Below are positions 25,799-37,300 of a DNA stretch of 64,000 bases, in pieces. A model generated the notes under the pieces. The model was given only the letters and a program-made list of their open reading frames with translations, did not search any database and was not told where the DNA came from. Source of the stretch: Lachnospiraceae bacterium. GTDB lineage: Bacteria; Bacillota; Clostridia; Lachnospirales; Lachnospiraceae. Where the stretch lies: positions 1-64,000 of the forward strand of contig JAILLN010000009.1 in NCBI GenBank assembly GCA_024693135.1, given 5' to 3'. A program made the position numbers and the translations under genes. Each line of letters opens with the position of its first letter. Positions within the stretch are counted from its first letter, which is position 1.

Positions 25799-27964
25799 AT
25801 GAAAAAAGCGGAAAAAGGAAGGGTAAAAGTGCCGGTGATCATGCAGATGGAAGCCCTGGAATGCGGGGCGGCCTGTCTGACCATGATCCTGGCGTATTAT
25901 GATAAATGGATCCCCTTAGAGCAGGTAAGGAAGGACTGTGGCGTATCAAGGGACGGCTCCAATGCCAAAAACGTACTGAAGGCCGCCAGGGAGTATGGGC
26001 TTTCCGCCACGGGTTATAAAATCGAGCCCGAGGCACTTAGGGAAGAGGGGGAGTTTCCCTGTATCGTTCATTGGGAATTCAATCATTTCATTGTACTGGA
26101 CGGCTTCAAGGGGGATAAGGTCTATGTGAACGATCCTGCCCGGGGAGCCCTGACCATGTCCATGGAGCAGTTTGATGCCGGCTTCACCGGAATCTGCCTC
26201 ATGTTTTCTCCCGGGGAGAATTTTGAGCCGGGAGGAAAGCCGAAGAGCATCCTGGGCTTTGCCAGAAAAAGGCTTTCCGGTGCCGGGACGGCTGTGGCTT
26301 TTGTCGTCCTGACGACCTTGATCACTTCCCTGGCAGCCATCATCAATTCAGGATTATCCAGGGTCTTCATCGACCAGCTTCTGACCGGCCTCAACCGGAA
26401 CTGGCTCATGCCCTTCATTGTGGGACTGGGCATCCTTTCCCTGGTCCAGATCGTGGCCGCATGGATGCAGGCGATCTATTCCCTGAGGATCAACGGCAAG
26501 CTTGCCGTGGTGGGCAATACCTCCTATATGTGGAAGGTCCTCAGGCTTCCCATGGAATTTTTCACCCAGAGGATGGCGGGGGATATCCAGCAGAGGCAGA
26601 TCACGAATGCCTCCATTGCCAGCAGCCTGGTGGATACCATCGCTCCGCTGGCTCTGCAGACCTTTATGATGGTATTTTACCTGGTGGTCATGATCCGGTA
26701 CTCCCCGCTCCTGACGGCGGTGGGCCTGGGGGCCGTGCTGGGGAATGTGTGGATATCCCGTGTCATTTCCTCCAAACGGGTCAATATCACCCGGGTCATG
26801 ATGCGGGATGCAGGGAAGCTTGCCGGCACTACGGTATCCGGCATCGAAATGATCGAGACCATCAAGGCCAGCGGCGCGGAAAACGGATTTTTTGAAAAAT
26901 GGTCCGGATATCAGGCGAGCGTAAATACCCAGCAGGTCAGGTTCCTGAAGCTGAACGCTTACCTGGGGCTGATCCCTCAGATCCTGACCTCCTTAGCGGA
27001 TGTGGCTGTGCTGATCATCGGGGTGGGGCTTTGCATGAGGCATCATTTTACCACCGGCATGATCATGGCTTTCCAGGGATATATGACTTCCTTCATGGCT
27101 CCCGCCCAGTCTCTCATCAGCGCCGGCCAGATCATACAGGAAATGCGCACGGAGATGGAGCGCATCGAGGATGTCATGGAATACCCGGAGGATGAGAACA
27201 GCAAAAACGAAAGAGAATTATCCGAGGAAGGAAATTACGACAAGCTGGCCGGCCGGATCTCCATGAGGAATGTGACCTTTGGCTATTCCAGGCTGTCTCC
27301 TCCCCTGATCGAGAATTTCTGTCTGGAGCTTGAGCCCGGACGGAAGGTGGCTTTTGTGGGCGCCTCCGGCTGCGGTAAATCCACCTTAAGCAAGCTGATC
27401 TCCGGGCTGTATCAGCCTTGGAGCGGGGAGATCCTCTTTGACGGAAAGCCCATACAGGACATAGACCGCAGCGTTTTCACCGGATCTGTGGCCGTGGTGG
27501 ATCAGGATATCATCCTTTTTGAGGATACCATCGCCAACAATATCAAGATGTGGGACAACTCCATCGAGGATTTTGAAATGATCATGGCCGCCAGGGATGC
27601 CCAGCTCCATGAGGACGTGATGATGAGGGAGGGCGGTTACCAGTATAAGATCACAGAAGGCGGGAAGGATTTTTCCGGAGGCCAGAGGCAGAGGCTGGAG
27701 ATCGCCAGGGTGCTGGCACAGGATCCTACCGTCATCATCATGGACGAGGCCACCAGCGCATTGGATGCCAAGACAGAGTATGAGGTGGTGAAATCCATCG
27801 AAAACCGCGGGATATCCTGTATCGTCGTCGCCCACCGGCTGTCCACCATCCGGGATTGTGACGAGATCATCGTCATGGATAAGGGCAAGGTCATAGAGCG
27901 GGGGACCCATGAAGAGCTGATGAAGGCCGGGGGATATTATACCACCCTGGTCACGGCGGAATAG
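25799..27964 (+). CDS. NHLM-type ABC exporter with C39 peptidase domain
   Basis: This 721-residue protein cleaves double-glycine leaders and exports the peptide. The N-terminal C39 peptidase has Cys22 in ALECGAACL, His96 in NHFIVLDG and Asp112 in VNDPARG, a complete triad. Six membrane segments (about 160-450) and an ATPase with VGASGCGKST, SGGQRQR and IIMDEATSALDA follow. Its likely substrates are the two double-glycine leader proteins at 18379 and 18729. It pairs with the next ABC protein, as in NHLM systems. No lanthipeptide or YcaO enzyme accompanies it. Confidence 0.93.
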   Translation: MKKAEKGRVKVPVIMQMEALECGAACLTMILAYYDKWIPLEQVRKDCGVSRDGSNAKNVLKAAREYGLSATGYKIEPEALREEGEFPCIVHWEFNHFIVLDGFKGDKVYVNDPARGALTMSMEQFDAGFTGICLMFSPGENFEPGGKPKSILGFARKRLSGAGTAVAFVVLTTLITSLAAIINSGLSRVFIDQLLTGLNRNWLMPFIVGLGILSLVQIVAAWMQAIYSLRINGKLAVVGNTSYMWKVLRLPMEFFTQRMAGDIQQRQITNASIASSLVDTIAPLALQTFMMVFYLVVMIRYSPLLTAVGLGAVLGNVWISRVISSKRVNITRVMMRDAGKLAGTTVSGIEMIETIKASGAENGFFEKWSGYQASVNTQQVRFLKLNAYLGLIPQILTSLADVAVLIIGVGLCMRHHFTTGMIMAFQGYMTSFMAPAQSLISAGQIIQEMRTEMERIEDVMEYPEDENSKNERELSEEGNYDKLAGRISMRNVTFGYSRLSPPLIENFCLELEPGRKVAFVGASGCGKSTLSKLISGLYQPWSGEILFDGKPIQDIDRSVFTGSVAVVDQDIILFEDTIANNIKMWDNSIEDFEMIMAARDAQLHEDVMMREGGYQYKITEGGKDFSGGQRQRLEIARVLAQDPTVIIMDEATSALDAKTEYEVVKSIENRGISCIVVAHRLSTIRDCDEIIVMDKGKVIERGTHEELMKAGGYYTTLVTAE

Positions 27965-27972
27965 GGGACGGA

Positions 27973-30189
27973 ATGGGCTGGTTTGATGAACAGATAAAAT
28001 TGAGGAAGCAGGCAGACCGCGAGATATTTGAGGATTCTTTCCTGGAGATCGCGGGTGCCGTCATGGGAAAGAAGCTTTCCGCCGCATTGAATGACAGGAC
28101 AAAGCAGGCAAAGGATGCCATCGATGAGATCCTGAAGTATTATCATGTGAAATCCCAGGAGATCCCTGACGGCATGGAGGATATCAATGACGTGCTGGAG
28201 TTTCTCTTAAGGCCCTACGGCATCATGCGGCGGAGCGTGGATCTGGATCCGGGATGGGAAAAGGATGCGGCCTTCGCCATGATGGGCACAAGGACGGATG
28301 ACGGGAGCGTGGTAGCTCTGATCCCGGATCCGATCTATGGCTATACCTTTTACGATTCGGCTTCGGGAAAGCGCTTAAGGGTCACAAAGCAGAATGAGGG
28401 CATGATCGACCGGGAAGCGCTGGCCTTCTATAAGCCCTTCCCCATGAAGAAGATCGGGGTCCCGGGCCTTTTGAAATATATCTGGGAGAATATTTCCGTT
28501 TCCGACGTGGTCTTCTTTGTCCTGATCCTTGCCATCGTCACCCTGGTGGGGACGCTGCTGCCGAGGATCAATAAGCTGCTCTTTTCTGTGGTGGTGAAAT
28601 CAGAGAGCATGCAGGTGCTCTTTGCGGTGGCATCCTATCTGATCTGCGTCATCATCGGTACCCAGCTCTTTACCGCGGCCAAGAACCTTTTGATGACAAA
28701 GATTACCACAAAGCTGGATGTTTCGGTGGAGGCCGCCACGATGATGCGGATCCTGTCCCTGCCGGCCAGCTTCTTTAAGGACTATGGCTCCGGAGAGCTC
28801 TCCAGCAGGTCCCAGCATATCAAATCCCTGGTGCAGCAGATCCTGGATATGGGCTTTACTACGGGGCTTACTTCTGTATTTTCCCTGATATACATCGGCC
28901 AGATCTTTGTATTTGCCCCGGCCCTGGTGGTCCCCTCCGTGATCATCACTCTGATCACGGTAGCCGTTTCCATCATCAGTGCCTTGATGCAGATGGGGAT
29001 ATCGAGAAGGCTGATGGAGATCGAATCTAAGGAGCAGGGCATGGGTTATGCGCTGATCTCCGGGATCCAGAAGATCAAGCTTGCCGGAGCGGAAAAAAGA
29101 GCCTTTGCCAGATGGGGACGGCTTTATTCCAGGGAAGCGGAGCTCCTCTACAGCCCGCCGCTTTTCATCAAGATCAACAGCGTGATCACCACAGCGGTAT
29201 CCCTGATCGGTACCCTGGTGCTTTACTATGTGGCCGTGGTAAACGGCGTGCAGGTGGCGGATTATTTTGCCTTTAATTCGGCCTATGGCATGGTAAGCGC
29301 CGCCTTTCTTTCCCTGGCCGGGGTGGCCCTGGAGCTTGCCCAGATCAAGCCTACCCTGGAAATGGCAAAACCCATCCTGGAGGCTGTGCCGGAGATCGCA
29401 GAAGACAAGCAGGTGGTGGAAAAGCTTTCCGGAGGCATAGAGCTTAGCAATATCACCTTCCGGTATAAGGAAAATATGCCGCCGGTGCTCAATAACCTGT
29501 CATTGAAGATCAGGCCGGGGCAGTATGTGGCCATCGTGGGCAAGACCGGCTGCGGAAAATCCACTTTGATGCGGATCATGCTTGGATTTGAGACCCCCCA
29601 GAAGGGAGCGGTCTATTACGATGGGAAGGATCTGTCCCGGATCGACCTCAAATCCCTCAGGAGGAAGATCGGCACGGTAATACAGAACGGTAAGCTTTTC
29701 AACGGGGATATATTTTCCAATATCGTGATCTCCGCCCCCTGGCTGACATTGGATGATGCCTGGGAAGCCGCGGAGATGGCCGGCATGGCAGAGGACATCC
29801 GGGACATGCCCATGGGGATGTTTACCATGATATCCGAGGGGCAGGGCGGGATATCCGGAGGGCAGAAGCAGAGGCTCATGATCGCCAGGGCAGTGGCGCC
29901 CAAGCCCAGGATATTGATGTTTGATGAAGCCACCAGCGCCCTGGATAATCTGACCCAGAAAAAGGTGTCGGATTCCCTGGATGCCCTGAAATGCACCAGG
30001 ATCGTGATCGCGCACCGGCTTTCCACCATCCGCAACTGCAACCGGATCATTGTCATGGACGGGGGAAGGATCATCGAGGATGGCACCTATGATGAGCTGA
30101 TCGCAAAGAATGGCTTTTTTGCGGAGCTGGTCAAGAGACAGAGGATCGATCAAGAGGGACCGGAGAAGGATGCCGGGAAACAGGAATAA
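27973..30189 (+). CDS. NHLM-type ABC transporter, second subunit (ATP-binding/permease)
   Basis: 738 residues with an N-terminal soluble region (about 1-170) typical of the second NHLM exporter, a membrane domain (about 170-450), and an ATPase with VGKTGCGKST near 522-530, SGGQKQR near 627 and MFDEATSALD. It lacks the C39 domain, so it probably forms a heterodimer or parallel exporter with the preceding protein. Eight bases separate the genes. Confidence 0.9.
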   Translation: MGWFDEQIKLRKQADREIFEDSFLEIAGAVMGKKLSAALNDRTKQAKDAIDEILKYYHVKSQEIPDGMEDINDVLEFLLRPYGIMRRSVDLDPGWEKDAAFAMMGTRTDDGSVVALIPDPIYGYTFYDSASGKRLRVTKQNEGMIDREALAFYKPFPMKKIGVPGLLKYIWENISVSDVVFFVLILAIVTLVGTLLPRINKLLFSVVVKSESMQVLFAVASYLICVIIGTQLFTAAKNLLMTKITTKLDVSVEAATMMRILSLPASFFKDYGSGELSSRSQHIKSLVQQILDMGFTTGLTSVFSLIYIGQIFVFAPALVVPSVIITLITVAVSIISALMQMGISRRLMEIESKEQGMGYALISGIQKIKLAGAEKRAFARWGRLYSREAELLYSPPLFIKINSVITTAVSLIGTLVLYYVAVVNGVQVADYFAFNSAYGMVSAAFLSLAGVALELAQIKPTLEMAKPILEAVPEIAEDKQVVEKLSGGIELSNITFRYKENMPPVLNNLSLKIRPGQYVAIVGKTGCGKSTLMRIMLGFETPQKGAVYYDGKDLSRIDLKSLRRKIGTVIQNGKLFNGDIFSNIVISAPWLTLDDAWEAAEMAGMAEDIRDMPMGMFTMISEGQGGISGGQKQRLMIARAVAPKPRILMFDEATSALDNLTQKKVSDSLDALKCTRIVIAHRLSTIRNCNRIIVMDGGRIIEDGTYDELIAKNGFFAELVKRQRIDQEGPEKDAGKQE

Positions 30190-30216
30190 AGAAATCAAGG
30201 AAAGGGATAGGGGAAA

Positions 30217-32208
30217 ATGAAAGCATTGAAAAGAAGCGTGAAGGCAAGGCTGATCACGGTCAGCATTTTGGTCGCGGCCCTGCCGCTGCTGTGCTCGATC
30301 ATCATCAGCTATGTGGGTACCATGAACCGTTCTCTTGCCCAGGCCGAGGAAGTGAACGGCATGCAGGCTCAGATCATTGAGGATGACCTTCTGGATATCC
30401 TGAACCAGCAGATGAGAGCGATCCAGACTGCGGGGCAGAGCCCCTATTCGGCCGAATTCCTGATGGCAGAGGAAGGCGGGAGGGATATGGACGGGATGCT
30501 CCGGTTCCTTCTCGATATCGATGCCCAGTTTAATGATGGAAACAGCACGGTCATCACGGGAGCGGACGGGATGCAGCTGGTCCGCACGGTGGGGAAGCCT
30601 GTGGATGTGGCAGACCGGGAATACTTCCGGCAGGGGATCAGCGGCAGCCTCTATATCTCGGAGGTGATCGTAAGCAAGTCCACCGGAAGCAGGATCGTCA
30701 CCCTGGCCGTCCCGGTGGTGGGGCCGGAGGGAAATCCCATAGGCATCATCCAAAGGAATTACGATCTTTCCGCCATCCATGCCTTTGCCGAGGCGGAGGC
30801 GGATGAGGACAGGGAGATCTTTATCCTGGACCGGGAGGGCGGCCTGGTGGCACATTCCGGCCATGAGATCGCCCCGGACGAGGATACGGATTTAAGCGGC
30901 AGGGATTTTTTTCTCCGGACGAAGGATATGGACAGCGGAACCCTCGTGATGGCGGTGGATGGGGACAAGAGGATCCTTTCCTGCAAAAGGGAGCCGGCTA
31001 CCGGATGGATCATTTACTGCTCCGAGGATTATGATTCGGTGATGACAAATGCCCTGAAGCAGGCCATGGGCCTTGTGATCGTGGGGCTTATCATCATCAT
31101 TGCCGTGGCCGTGGCGGCTGTATTTCTGTCCGGTACCTTCACGGATCCGGTGCTGGTCGTGAATCATTCCCTGGGGATGCTGGCTCAGGGGCATTTTGAA
31201 AAGATCGAAAAATATACGGATAAAGAGGATGAATACGGGCAGATGGTCAATGAGACCAATGCCGTGATCGACAGGCTCGAGGCCATCGTGCGGGACATCA
31301 AGGATTCTGCACAGACGCTGGGGCACTCCTCCACAGAGCTTGCGGATACGGCAGGCCAGATCTCACGGACAGCGGATGATGTATCGGATGCCATCCAGGA
31401 GATCGCAAAGGGAGCCACGGAGCAGGCGGATTCCATCCAGCAGGCCACGGAAAACGTGGGAGCCATCGACATGGCGGTTCAGAGCGTGAATGACAATACC
31501 AATATCCTTTCCAGCACGGCAGAGGACATGGACGAAAGCAGCAAGTCCTCTGCAAGGGAGATGGAAAAGCTGCAGGAGAGCTTCCGGCTGATGATCTCCA
31601 GCGTGGAAGAGATCGCGAAACGGATCCATTCCACCGGGGAGGCAGTGGATCACATCAATGACAAGGTGGATTCCATCTCCTCCATCGCATCCCAGACAAA
31701 CCTGCTGGCATTGAATGCTTCCATCGAGGCGGCCAGGGCCGGGGAAAACGGCAGGGGCTTTGCCGTGGTGGCCGAGGAGATCGGAAAGCTTGCCGATGAT
31801 TCTGCAGGTATGGCAAAGGATATCCGGGAGGAAATGGACAAGCTGCTTACAGAGTCCCAGAGCGCGGTAAAGACGGCGGAGTCGGTGCGGCAGACCGGGA
31901 CTGAGGTACAGGGGGTATTGGAGCAGACCGCCCAGAGCATCCGTTCCCTGACCCATGATATCGAGATCACGGTAGACGGGGTGACGGCCATCGAAAACGA
32001 TGCCCAGACCTGCCAGGATTCCAAGACCGTGGTGGTGGATGCCATGGCTTCTCTTTCCGCCATATCCGAGGAGAATGCAGCAGCCTCCGAGGAGACCTCT
32101 GCCTCCATGCAGGAGCTCAATGCCACGGTCAATGTGCTGGCGGCTTCGGCAGATGAGCTGAAAAGCCTGGCAGAAAGGCTAACCGATGAGGTAGGCTTCT
32201 TTCGGTGA
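30217..32208 (+). CDS. Methyl-accepting chemotaxis protein with Cache sensor domain
   Basis: A 663-residue chemoreceptor. One membrane segment (about 14-34) and an extracellular dCache-like domain (about 40-275) precede the second segment (about 286-308), HAMP and a long cytosolic coiled coil. The hairpin tip [28 protein letters not shown] is well conserved. It closes the exporter operon. No che or flagellar genes are in the window, so its output partners are elsewhere. Confidence 0.92.
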   Translation: MKALKRSVKARLITVSILVAALPLLCSIIISYVGTMNRSLAQAEEVNGMQAQIIEDDLLDILNQQMRAIQTAGQSPYSAEFLMAEEGGRDMDGMLRFLLDIDAQFNDGNSTVITGADGMQLVRTVGKPVDVADREYFRQGISGSLYISEVIVSKSTGSRIVTLAVPVVGPEGNPIGIIQRNYDLSAIHAFAEAEADEDREIFILDREGGLVAHSGHEIAPDEDTDLSGRDFFLRTKDMDSGTLVMAVDGDKRILSCKREPATGWIIYCSEDYDSVMTNALKQAMGLVIVGLIIIIAVAVAAVFLSGTFTDPVLVVNHSLGMLAQGHFEKIEKYTDKEDEYGQMVNETNAVIDRLEAIVRDIKDSAQTLGHSSTELADTAGQISRTADDVSDAIQEIAKGATEQADSIQQATENVGAIDMAVQSVNDNTNILSSTAEDMDESSKSSAREMEKLQESFRLMISSVEEIAKRIHSTGEAVDHINDKVDSISSIASQTNLLALNASIEAARAGENGRGFAVVAEEIGKLADDSAGMAKDIREEMDKLLTESQSAVKTAESVRQTGTEVQGVLEQTAQSIRSLTHDIEITVDGVTAIENDAQTCQDSKTVVVDAMASLSAISEENAAASEETSASMQELNATVNVLAASADELKSLAERLTDEVGFFR

Positions 32209-32325
32209 TCCCTTTTGTTATGATCTGCCTGGCCTGAATCTGGCAGGGATCAAGGCTTTGCAATGAAGCATTTCCCTGCAAATTCCTTTGTCACGGGGAA
32301 ACATCACTGATCAGAAAGGAAAGCC
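32209..32325. other. Intergenic hairpin region before the second kinase pair
   Basis: The 117 bp gap holds an imperfect stem, TGATCTGCC with GGCAGGGATCA (32221-32252, two-base bulge), and a second TTCCC/GGGGAA pairing. There is no T-run after the first stem, so it is a weak terminator candidate. A TATGAT at 32219-32224 lacks a convincing -35. Confidence 0.35.
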
Positions 32326-34362
32326 ATGAATCAAAGGAACAATGAAAAATTCATTGTCTTTGTCGCCACGCTGGGTTCGGTAGGGCTGATCCTGGAAAAC
32401 ATGCTGATGGGATGGGAATTCTGGGTTCCGCCAGTGGTATTGATCGGGACGGTCTATCTCTGGGTCATCCATCTGTCGGAACGGATCGATGAGAGGATCC
32501 GGAGAGGCTTTTATTTTGCTTTTGCGTCACTTCTTCTTTTTTATCACAGCGTACATAAGACGAGTTTCTTTGACATTGCGCTGTCGGCCATCCTGGTAAT
32601 GACGATCTACTCCCTGCTTAACAGCGTTTATATGATGCATGCCGTTCTGCTTGAATTTTTTGCCCTTCTGTTCATCCATTTCATCAATCTTCCGGGAGGA
32701 GAGGCGCTTTCATATGACAGGCTCACCGTTTCCCGGATCCTGCTCCATATCGCCATCGTGCTCCTGATCTATTATTTCTGTGTCAGATCCATCGGGGACA
32801 GGCTGGATGATGAGGAAGAAAACCGGATCAAGGACGAACGGATCGCAAGAAATGATTCCAGCATGGAGGATTTCCTGACCAATATTTCCCATGAGCTGAG
32901 GACGCCGGTCAATGTCGTAAACGGCATGTCCGATCTGCTGATCAAAAAAGGCGTGGGATATGAAGCGGATTCCATCAAAAGCGCGGGAGTGCGGCTTGCC
33001 TGGCAGATCGAGGATATCCAGGATTATACCGAATGCAAGAGAAATAAGGTATTCCTGGAGGAAGATAATTACATGAGCACCTCCCTGATCAATGATGTGG
33101 TCACGAGCTTCCGGTCGAATGAGAATGCCCAAGGCCTGGAGCTGGTGGTGGATCTGGATCCGAGAGTTCCTGCCATGCTTAAGGGCGATATCAAAAAGCT
33201 CCATAAGATATTCCGGCATCTGCTGGAAAATGCCGTGAAATTCACGAAGGCCGGCGGGATCTACGTGAGATTGTTCACGGAGAAAATGGATTATGGGGTG
33301 AACCTGAGCATCGAGATGACGGATACGGGGATCGGCATGGAAAAGAAAGCACTGCAGGTCCTTACCGAAGGGATGTATCAGGAAAATAAAAAGAGGAACC
33401 GCAGCTCCGGCGGCATCGGACTGGGCCTTTATATCGTATATGGGTTTGCCCACTCGATGGGAGGCTTCGTCAAGATCGAAAGCGAGAAGAGAAACGGTAC
33501 CATGATCCGGGTCACCGTGCCGCAAAAGGTGGTGGATGAAACACCCTGCCTGACCCTGGCGGATTCCTTTGAGGGAGTGGTCTTATTCCATGTCAAGCCG
33601 GATAAGTACAAGGTACCGAAGCTGCGTGATTTCTACCGCGGCATGGCTTCAAATCTTGCATCGGGGGTCCATGTTCCCCTGTATGCCGCCGAGACGGTTT
33701 ATGAGGTAGAGCGGCTGAAAGAGAAAATGAATGTCACCCATATCTTCATGGGGGAGGAAGAATATGAGGAGAACCGGGGATATTTCGAGGAATTGGCCAA
33801 AGAGGATATTGTGGTCGCCGTATCGGCAGGCGCAGACCTCAAGATTTCCGAAAACAGCAGAGTCTGTCTGATGCCCAAGCCGCTTTACGCCTATCCGGTC
33901 ATCAAGATCCTGAATGAAGGCAGATATGAACAGGAAACGGACGATCACGAGAAAAAGGAACGGCCGTCATTCCATGGCATAAGATCCCTCGTCGTGGATG
34001 ACGAGCCCATGAATCTTATCGTGGCGACCTCTCTTTTCAGGGATTACGGAATGCTCGTGGATACGGCGGGAAGCGGAAGGGAAGCCATCCGCAAATGCAG
34101 GGATAATGCATATGACCTGGTCTTTATGGATCATATGATGCCGGAGATGGACGGCGTGGAAGCCATGAAGCAGATCCATTCCCAGTCGGAAGAGCTGAAT
34201 CAGGAGCTTCCGGTGATCGCGCTTACGGCGAATGCGGTATCGGGAGCCAGGGAAATGTTTATCCGGGAGGGCTTTGAGGGTTTTATCGCCAAGCCTATCA
34301 ACCGGTCGGATTTTGAAAGAGTGGTGCAGAGAGTGCTTCAGGGAAAGGGGGTGGAGGCATAA
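32326..34362 (+). CDS. Hybrid sensor histidine kinase (TM-HisKA-HATPase-REC)
   Basis: A 678-residue membrane sensor paralogous to the protein at 20181, sharing features such as H(E/K)TS(I/F)FD and IYSLLNS-like membrane segments (about 10-160). The HisKA motif NISHELRTPVNVVNG has His189. HATPase_c with GIGLGLYIV and a receiver with Asp602 in LVFMDHMMPEMDG follow. It lacks the C-terminal Hpt present in its paralogue; the next protein carries one instead. The stop overlaps the next start by one base (TAATG). Confidence 0.92.
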   Translation: MNQRNNEKFIVFVATLGSVGLILENMLMGWEFWVPPVVLIGTVYLWVIHLSERIDERIRRGFYFAFASLLLFYHSVHKTSFFDIALSAILVMTIYSLLNSVYMMHAVLLEFFALLFIHFINLPGGEALSYDRLTVSRILLHIAIVLLIYYFCVRSIGDRLDDEEENRIKDERIARNDSSMEDFLTNISHELRTPVNVVNGMSDLLIKKGVGYEADSIKSAGVRLAWQIEDIQDYTECKRNKVFLEEDNYMSTSLINDVVTSFRSNENAQGLELVVDLDPRVPAMLKGDIKKLHKIFRHLLENAVKFTKAGGIYVRLFTEKMDYGVNLSIEMTDTGIGMEKKALQVLTEGMYQENKKRNRSSGGIGLGLYIVYGFAHSMGGFVKIESEKRNGTMIRVTVPQKVVDETPCLTLADSFEGVVLFHVKPDKYKVPKLRDFYRGMASNLASGVHVPLYAAETVYEVERLKEKMNVTHIFMGEEEYEENRGYFEELAKEDIVVAVSAGADLKISENSRVCLMPKPLYAYPVIKILNEGRYEQETDDHEKKERPSFHGIRSLVVDDEPMNLIVATSLFRDYGMLVDTAGSGREAIRKCRDNAYDLVFMDHMMPEMDGVEAMKQIHSQSEELNQELPVIALTANAVSGAREMFIREGFEGFIAKPINRSDFERVVQRVLQGKGVEA

Positions 34363-37300
34363 TGAATCTGACCGAATGGATCAAATCTGCAATCCATGCC
34401 GTGAAGGATCCCGAGAGGGATTTCTCTGAACGGATCTTTCTGATCCTTTCCCTGGCATCCGAGGCGGCCATGATCATCGCCCTGATCGGGGATCTGTGCA
34501 TAAAGGAGAACCCATTTGAGATCGCGGTGATCACAGGAACCCTGATCGTTGTGCCCATCATCTCCCTGCTGGGCCTGCATTTCGATAAGCTGAAGATCGC
34601 CATCCGGACCACCGTGATCTGCCTGGTATTCATCATCCTTCCTGCGTTGTTTTTCTTTGGCGGAGGCGTGAAGGGCGGAGGCGTGATCTGGATCATCTAT
34701 GCGTTTATCTATGTGGGACTGCTTCTCCGGGGCACCTGGCGCAATGTGATGTTTTCCTGCATTGCGGTTTTTGCCATGATATGCTATTTCATCAATTACT
34801 ATTATCCCTGGCTGGTATACCGGCATTCGATAAGCAAGTTCTATGTGGATAACCTGATCTCCCTTATCCTGGTGGGCGTCCTCTCTTATATCATGACCTG
34901 GTCCCAGGGCCAGCTTTTTAAGGATGAAAATGAGCGGGCAAAGAAGGCGGCAGAGAAGGCAGAGGAGCTTACACGCAGCCAGAACCGGTTCTTTTCCAGC
35001 ATGAGCCATGAGATCCGTACCCCCATCAATTCCATCCTGGGATTGAATGAGCTGATCCTGAGGGATGAGTACGCTTCGGATGACATCGTAAGGGATGCGT
35101 CCGGCATCCAGGGCTCCGGGAAGATGCTCCTGTCCCTGATCAATGACATCCTGGACTTTTCCAAGATCGAAGCCGGGAGCATGGATATCGTTCCCGTGGA
35201 TTATAAGATCGGGGACATGCTGTCGGAGATCGTGAACATGCTTTGGCTCAGGGCACACGATAAGGGCCTCAGCTTTGAGGTGAGCGTGGATCCGGACGTT
35301 CCCATGGTGCTCTATGGGGATGAGGTCCGCATCAAGCAGGTGATCATCAATCTCTTAAATAATGCGGTAAAATATACGAAGGAAGGGAGCGTGGAGCTCC
35401 GGATCGAAAGCAGGGAGCCCGACAACGAGTCGGTAGAGCTGGTGATCTCCATCTCAGATACCGGAATGGGGATCAAGAAGGAGGATATCCCATACCTGTT
35501 TGACGCATTCAAGAGGGTGGACGAGGGAAAGAACCGGCATATCGAAGGGACGGGCCTGGGGCTTTCCATCGTGAAGCAGCTTGTGGAGCTGATGGATGGA
35601 AACGTTACCGTAAACAGCGTCTACGGCGAGGGCACGACCTTTACGGTGGTGGTAAAGCAGGGCGTATCGGATCATACCAGGGTGGGTGAATTGAACATCC
35701 ACAACCAGCAGGTGGTGAGGAGGAGCGCCTATGAGAGCAGCTTCCTGGCGCCGGAGGTGAGGATCCTCATTGTAGATGATAACGAAATGAATCTGGAGGT
35801 CGAACGCAGGCTTCTGGAGGATACGGATATGGGCATCGACACGGCGCTGAATGGGAAAGAGGCTTTGGAGAAAAGCCAGAAGGTGCATTATGATGCCATA
35901 TTCATGGACCACCTTATGCCGGAAATGGACGGCATAGAGTGCCTGGAGTGCTTAAGGAACCAGCAGGGAGGGCTCAACAGGAATACGCCGGTCATCGTGC
36001 TGACGGCCAATGCGGGAAGCGAGAATAAGGAGCTGTACAACCGGGCCGGCTTTGACGGATATCTGGTAAAGCCTGTTTCAGGTGAGGCCATGGAAGAAAC
36101 CCTGATCAAGCATATCTCCAGCGAAAAGATCATCCTGCGCTCCGTGATGTTAGGGAATGATGAGGAGATCCATGCTTCCGAAGGATATGCGGACAAAGTG
36201 CCCGTCATCATCACCTCCTCCAACATGTGCGACCTTCCCGAATCCCTGATCCGGAAGCTGCATATCCCCATCATCCCCTTTGTGATCAAAACCGAGGAGG
36301 GCGTGTTCAAGGATGGGGTCCATATGGATGCGAATGAACTGATCCGGCATATTTCCGCCGGAAAAGAAGCGGTCTCCTTCCCGCCGGATGAAGCGGCATA
36401 TACGGACTTCTTTGCTGAAATATTGAAAAGGACCCACCATATCATCCATATTTCCATCACCACGAGCATGAGTGAGGATTATGCCAGGGCCAGTGAGGCC
36501 GCAAAATCCTTTGACAATGTTACGGTGATCAATTCGGAATGCCTCTCCAGCGCCACGGGGATTTTGGTCATGATCGCCTGTAAGCTGGTACAGCAGGGAA
36601 TGCAGGCGCAGGAGATCATTGCAGAGCTTGAAGTGATAAAACACCGCCTGAGGTGCAGCTTTGTGATCGACAACACGGAATACATGGCAAGGAAGGGCCT
36701 CGTGAGCATGCGCCTGCATAAGTTCGCAGAAAGCTTCAACCTGCATCCGGCCTTAAGGATACGGGAGGATAAAGCGGGACTTGGCGGCATCTGGTTTGGA
36801 CGGACCCGGAGAGCTTACAAGAAATACATCCACAGTGCCCTGCCGCCGGATACGATCCCGGAGTCGGAGGTAGTATTTATCACATATGTGGATGTTCCCC
36901 TGGAGACACTGACATGGATCGAAGAGGAGATCCGGAAGACGGCATATTTTGAACATGTGATCTTCCAGCAGGCCTCTGCGGCCATTTCATCGAACTGCGG
37001 GCCGGGAACCGTCGGCATCCTGTATATGCTGAAGTCGAATAAGACCTATAACATTGCTTCATTTATCGACAGCGAGGTGGCATCGAGGGAGGATCTCCAG
37101 GAAGAACCGGGTAATGAGGTCCAGGGATCCGGGGGAGGCACCGCGGATGAGGCTTCCCCGGAAGAAGAGGAGTACCTCGAAGAGGAAACCGGCCTGGAAG
37201 AGGGGACTTATCCGGAAGAAGACCAGGAGGAAACCGAAAAGGAACTGCAGGAAGAAAAGTGGTATGATAAAATAAAAGGCATCGATGCAAAGGCGGCCAT

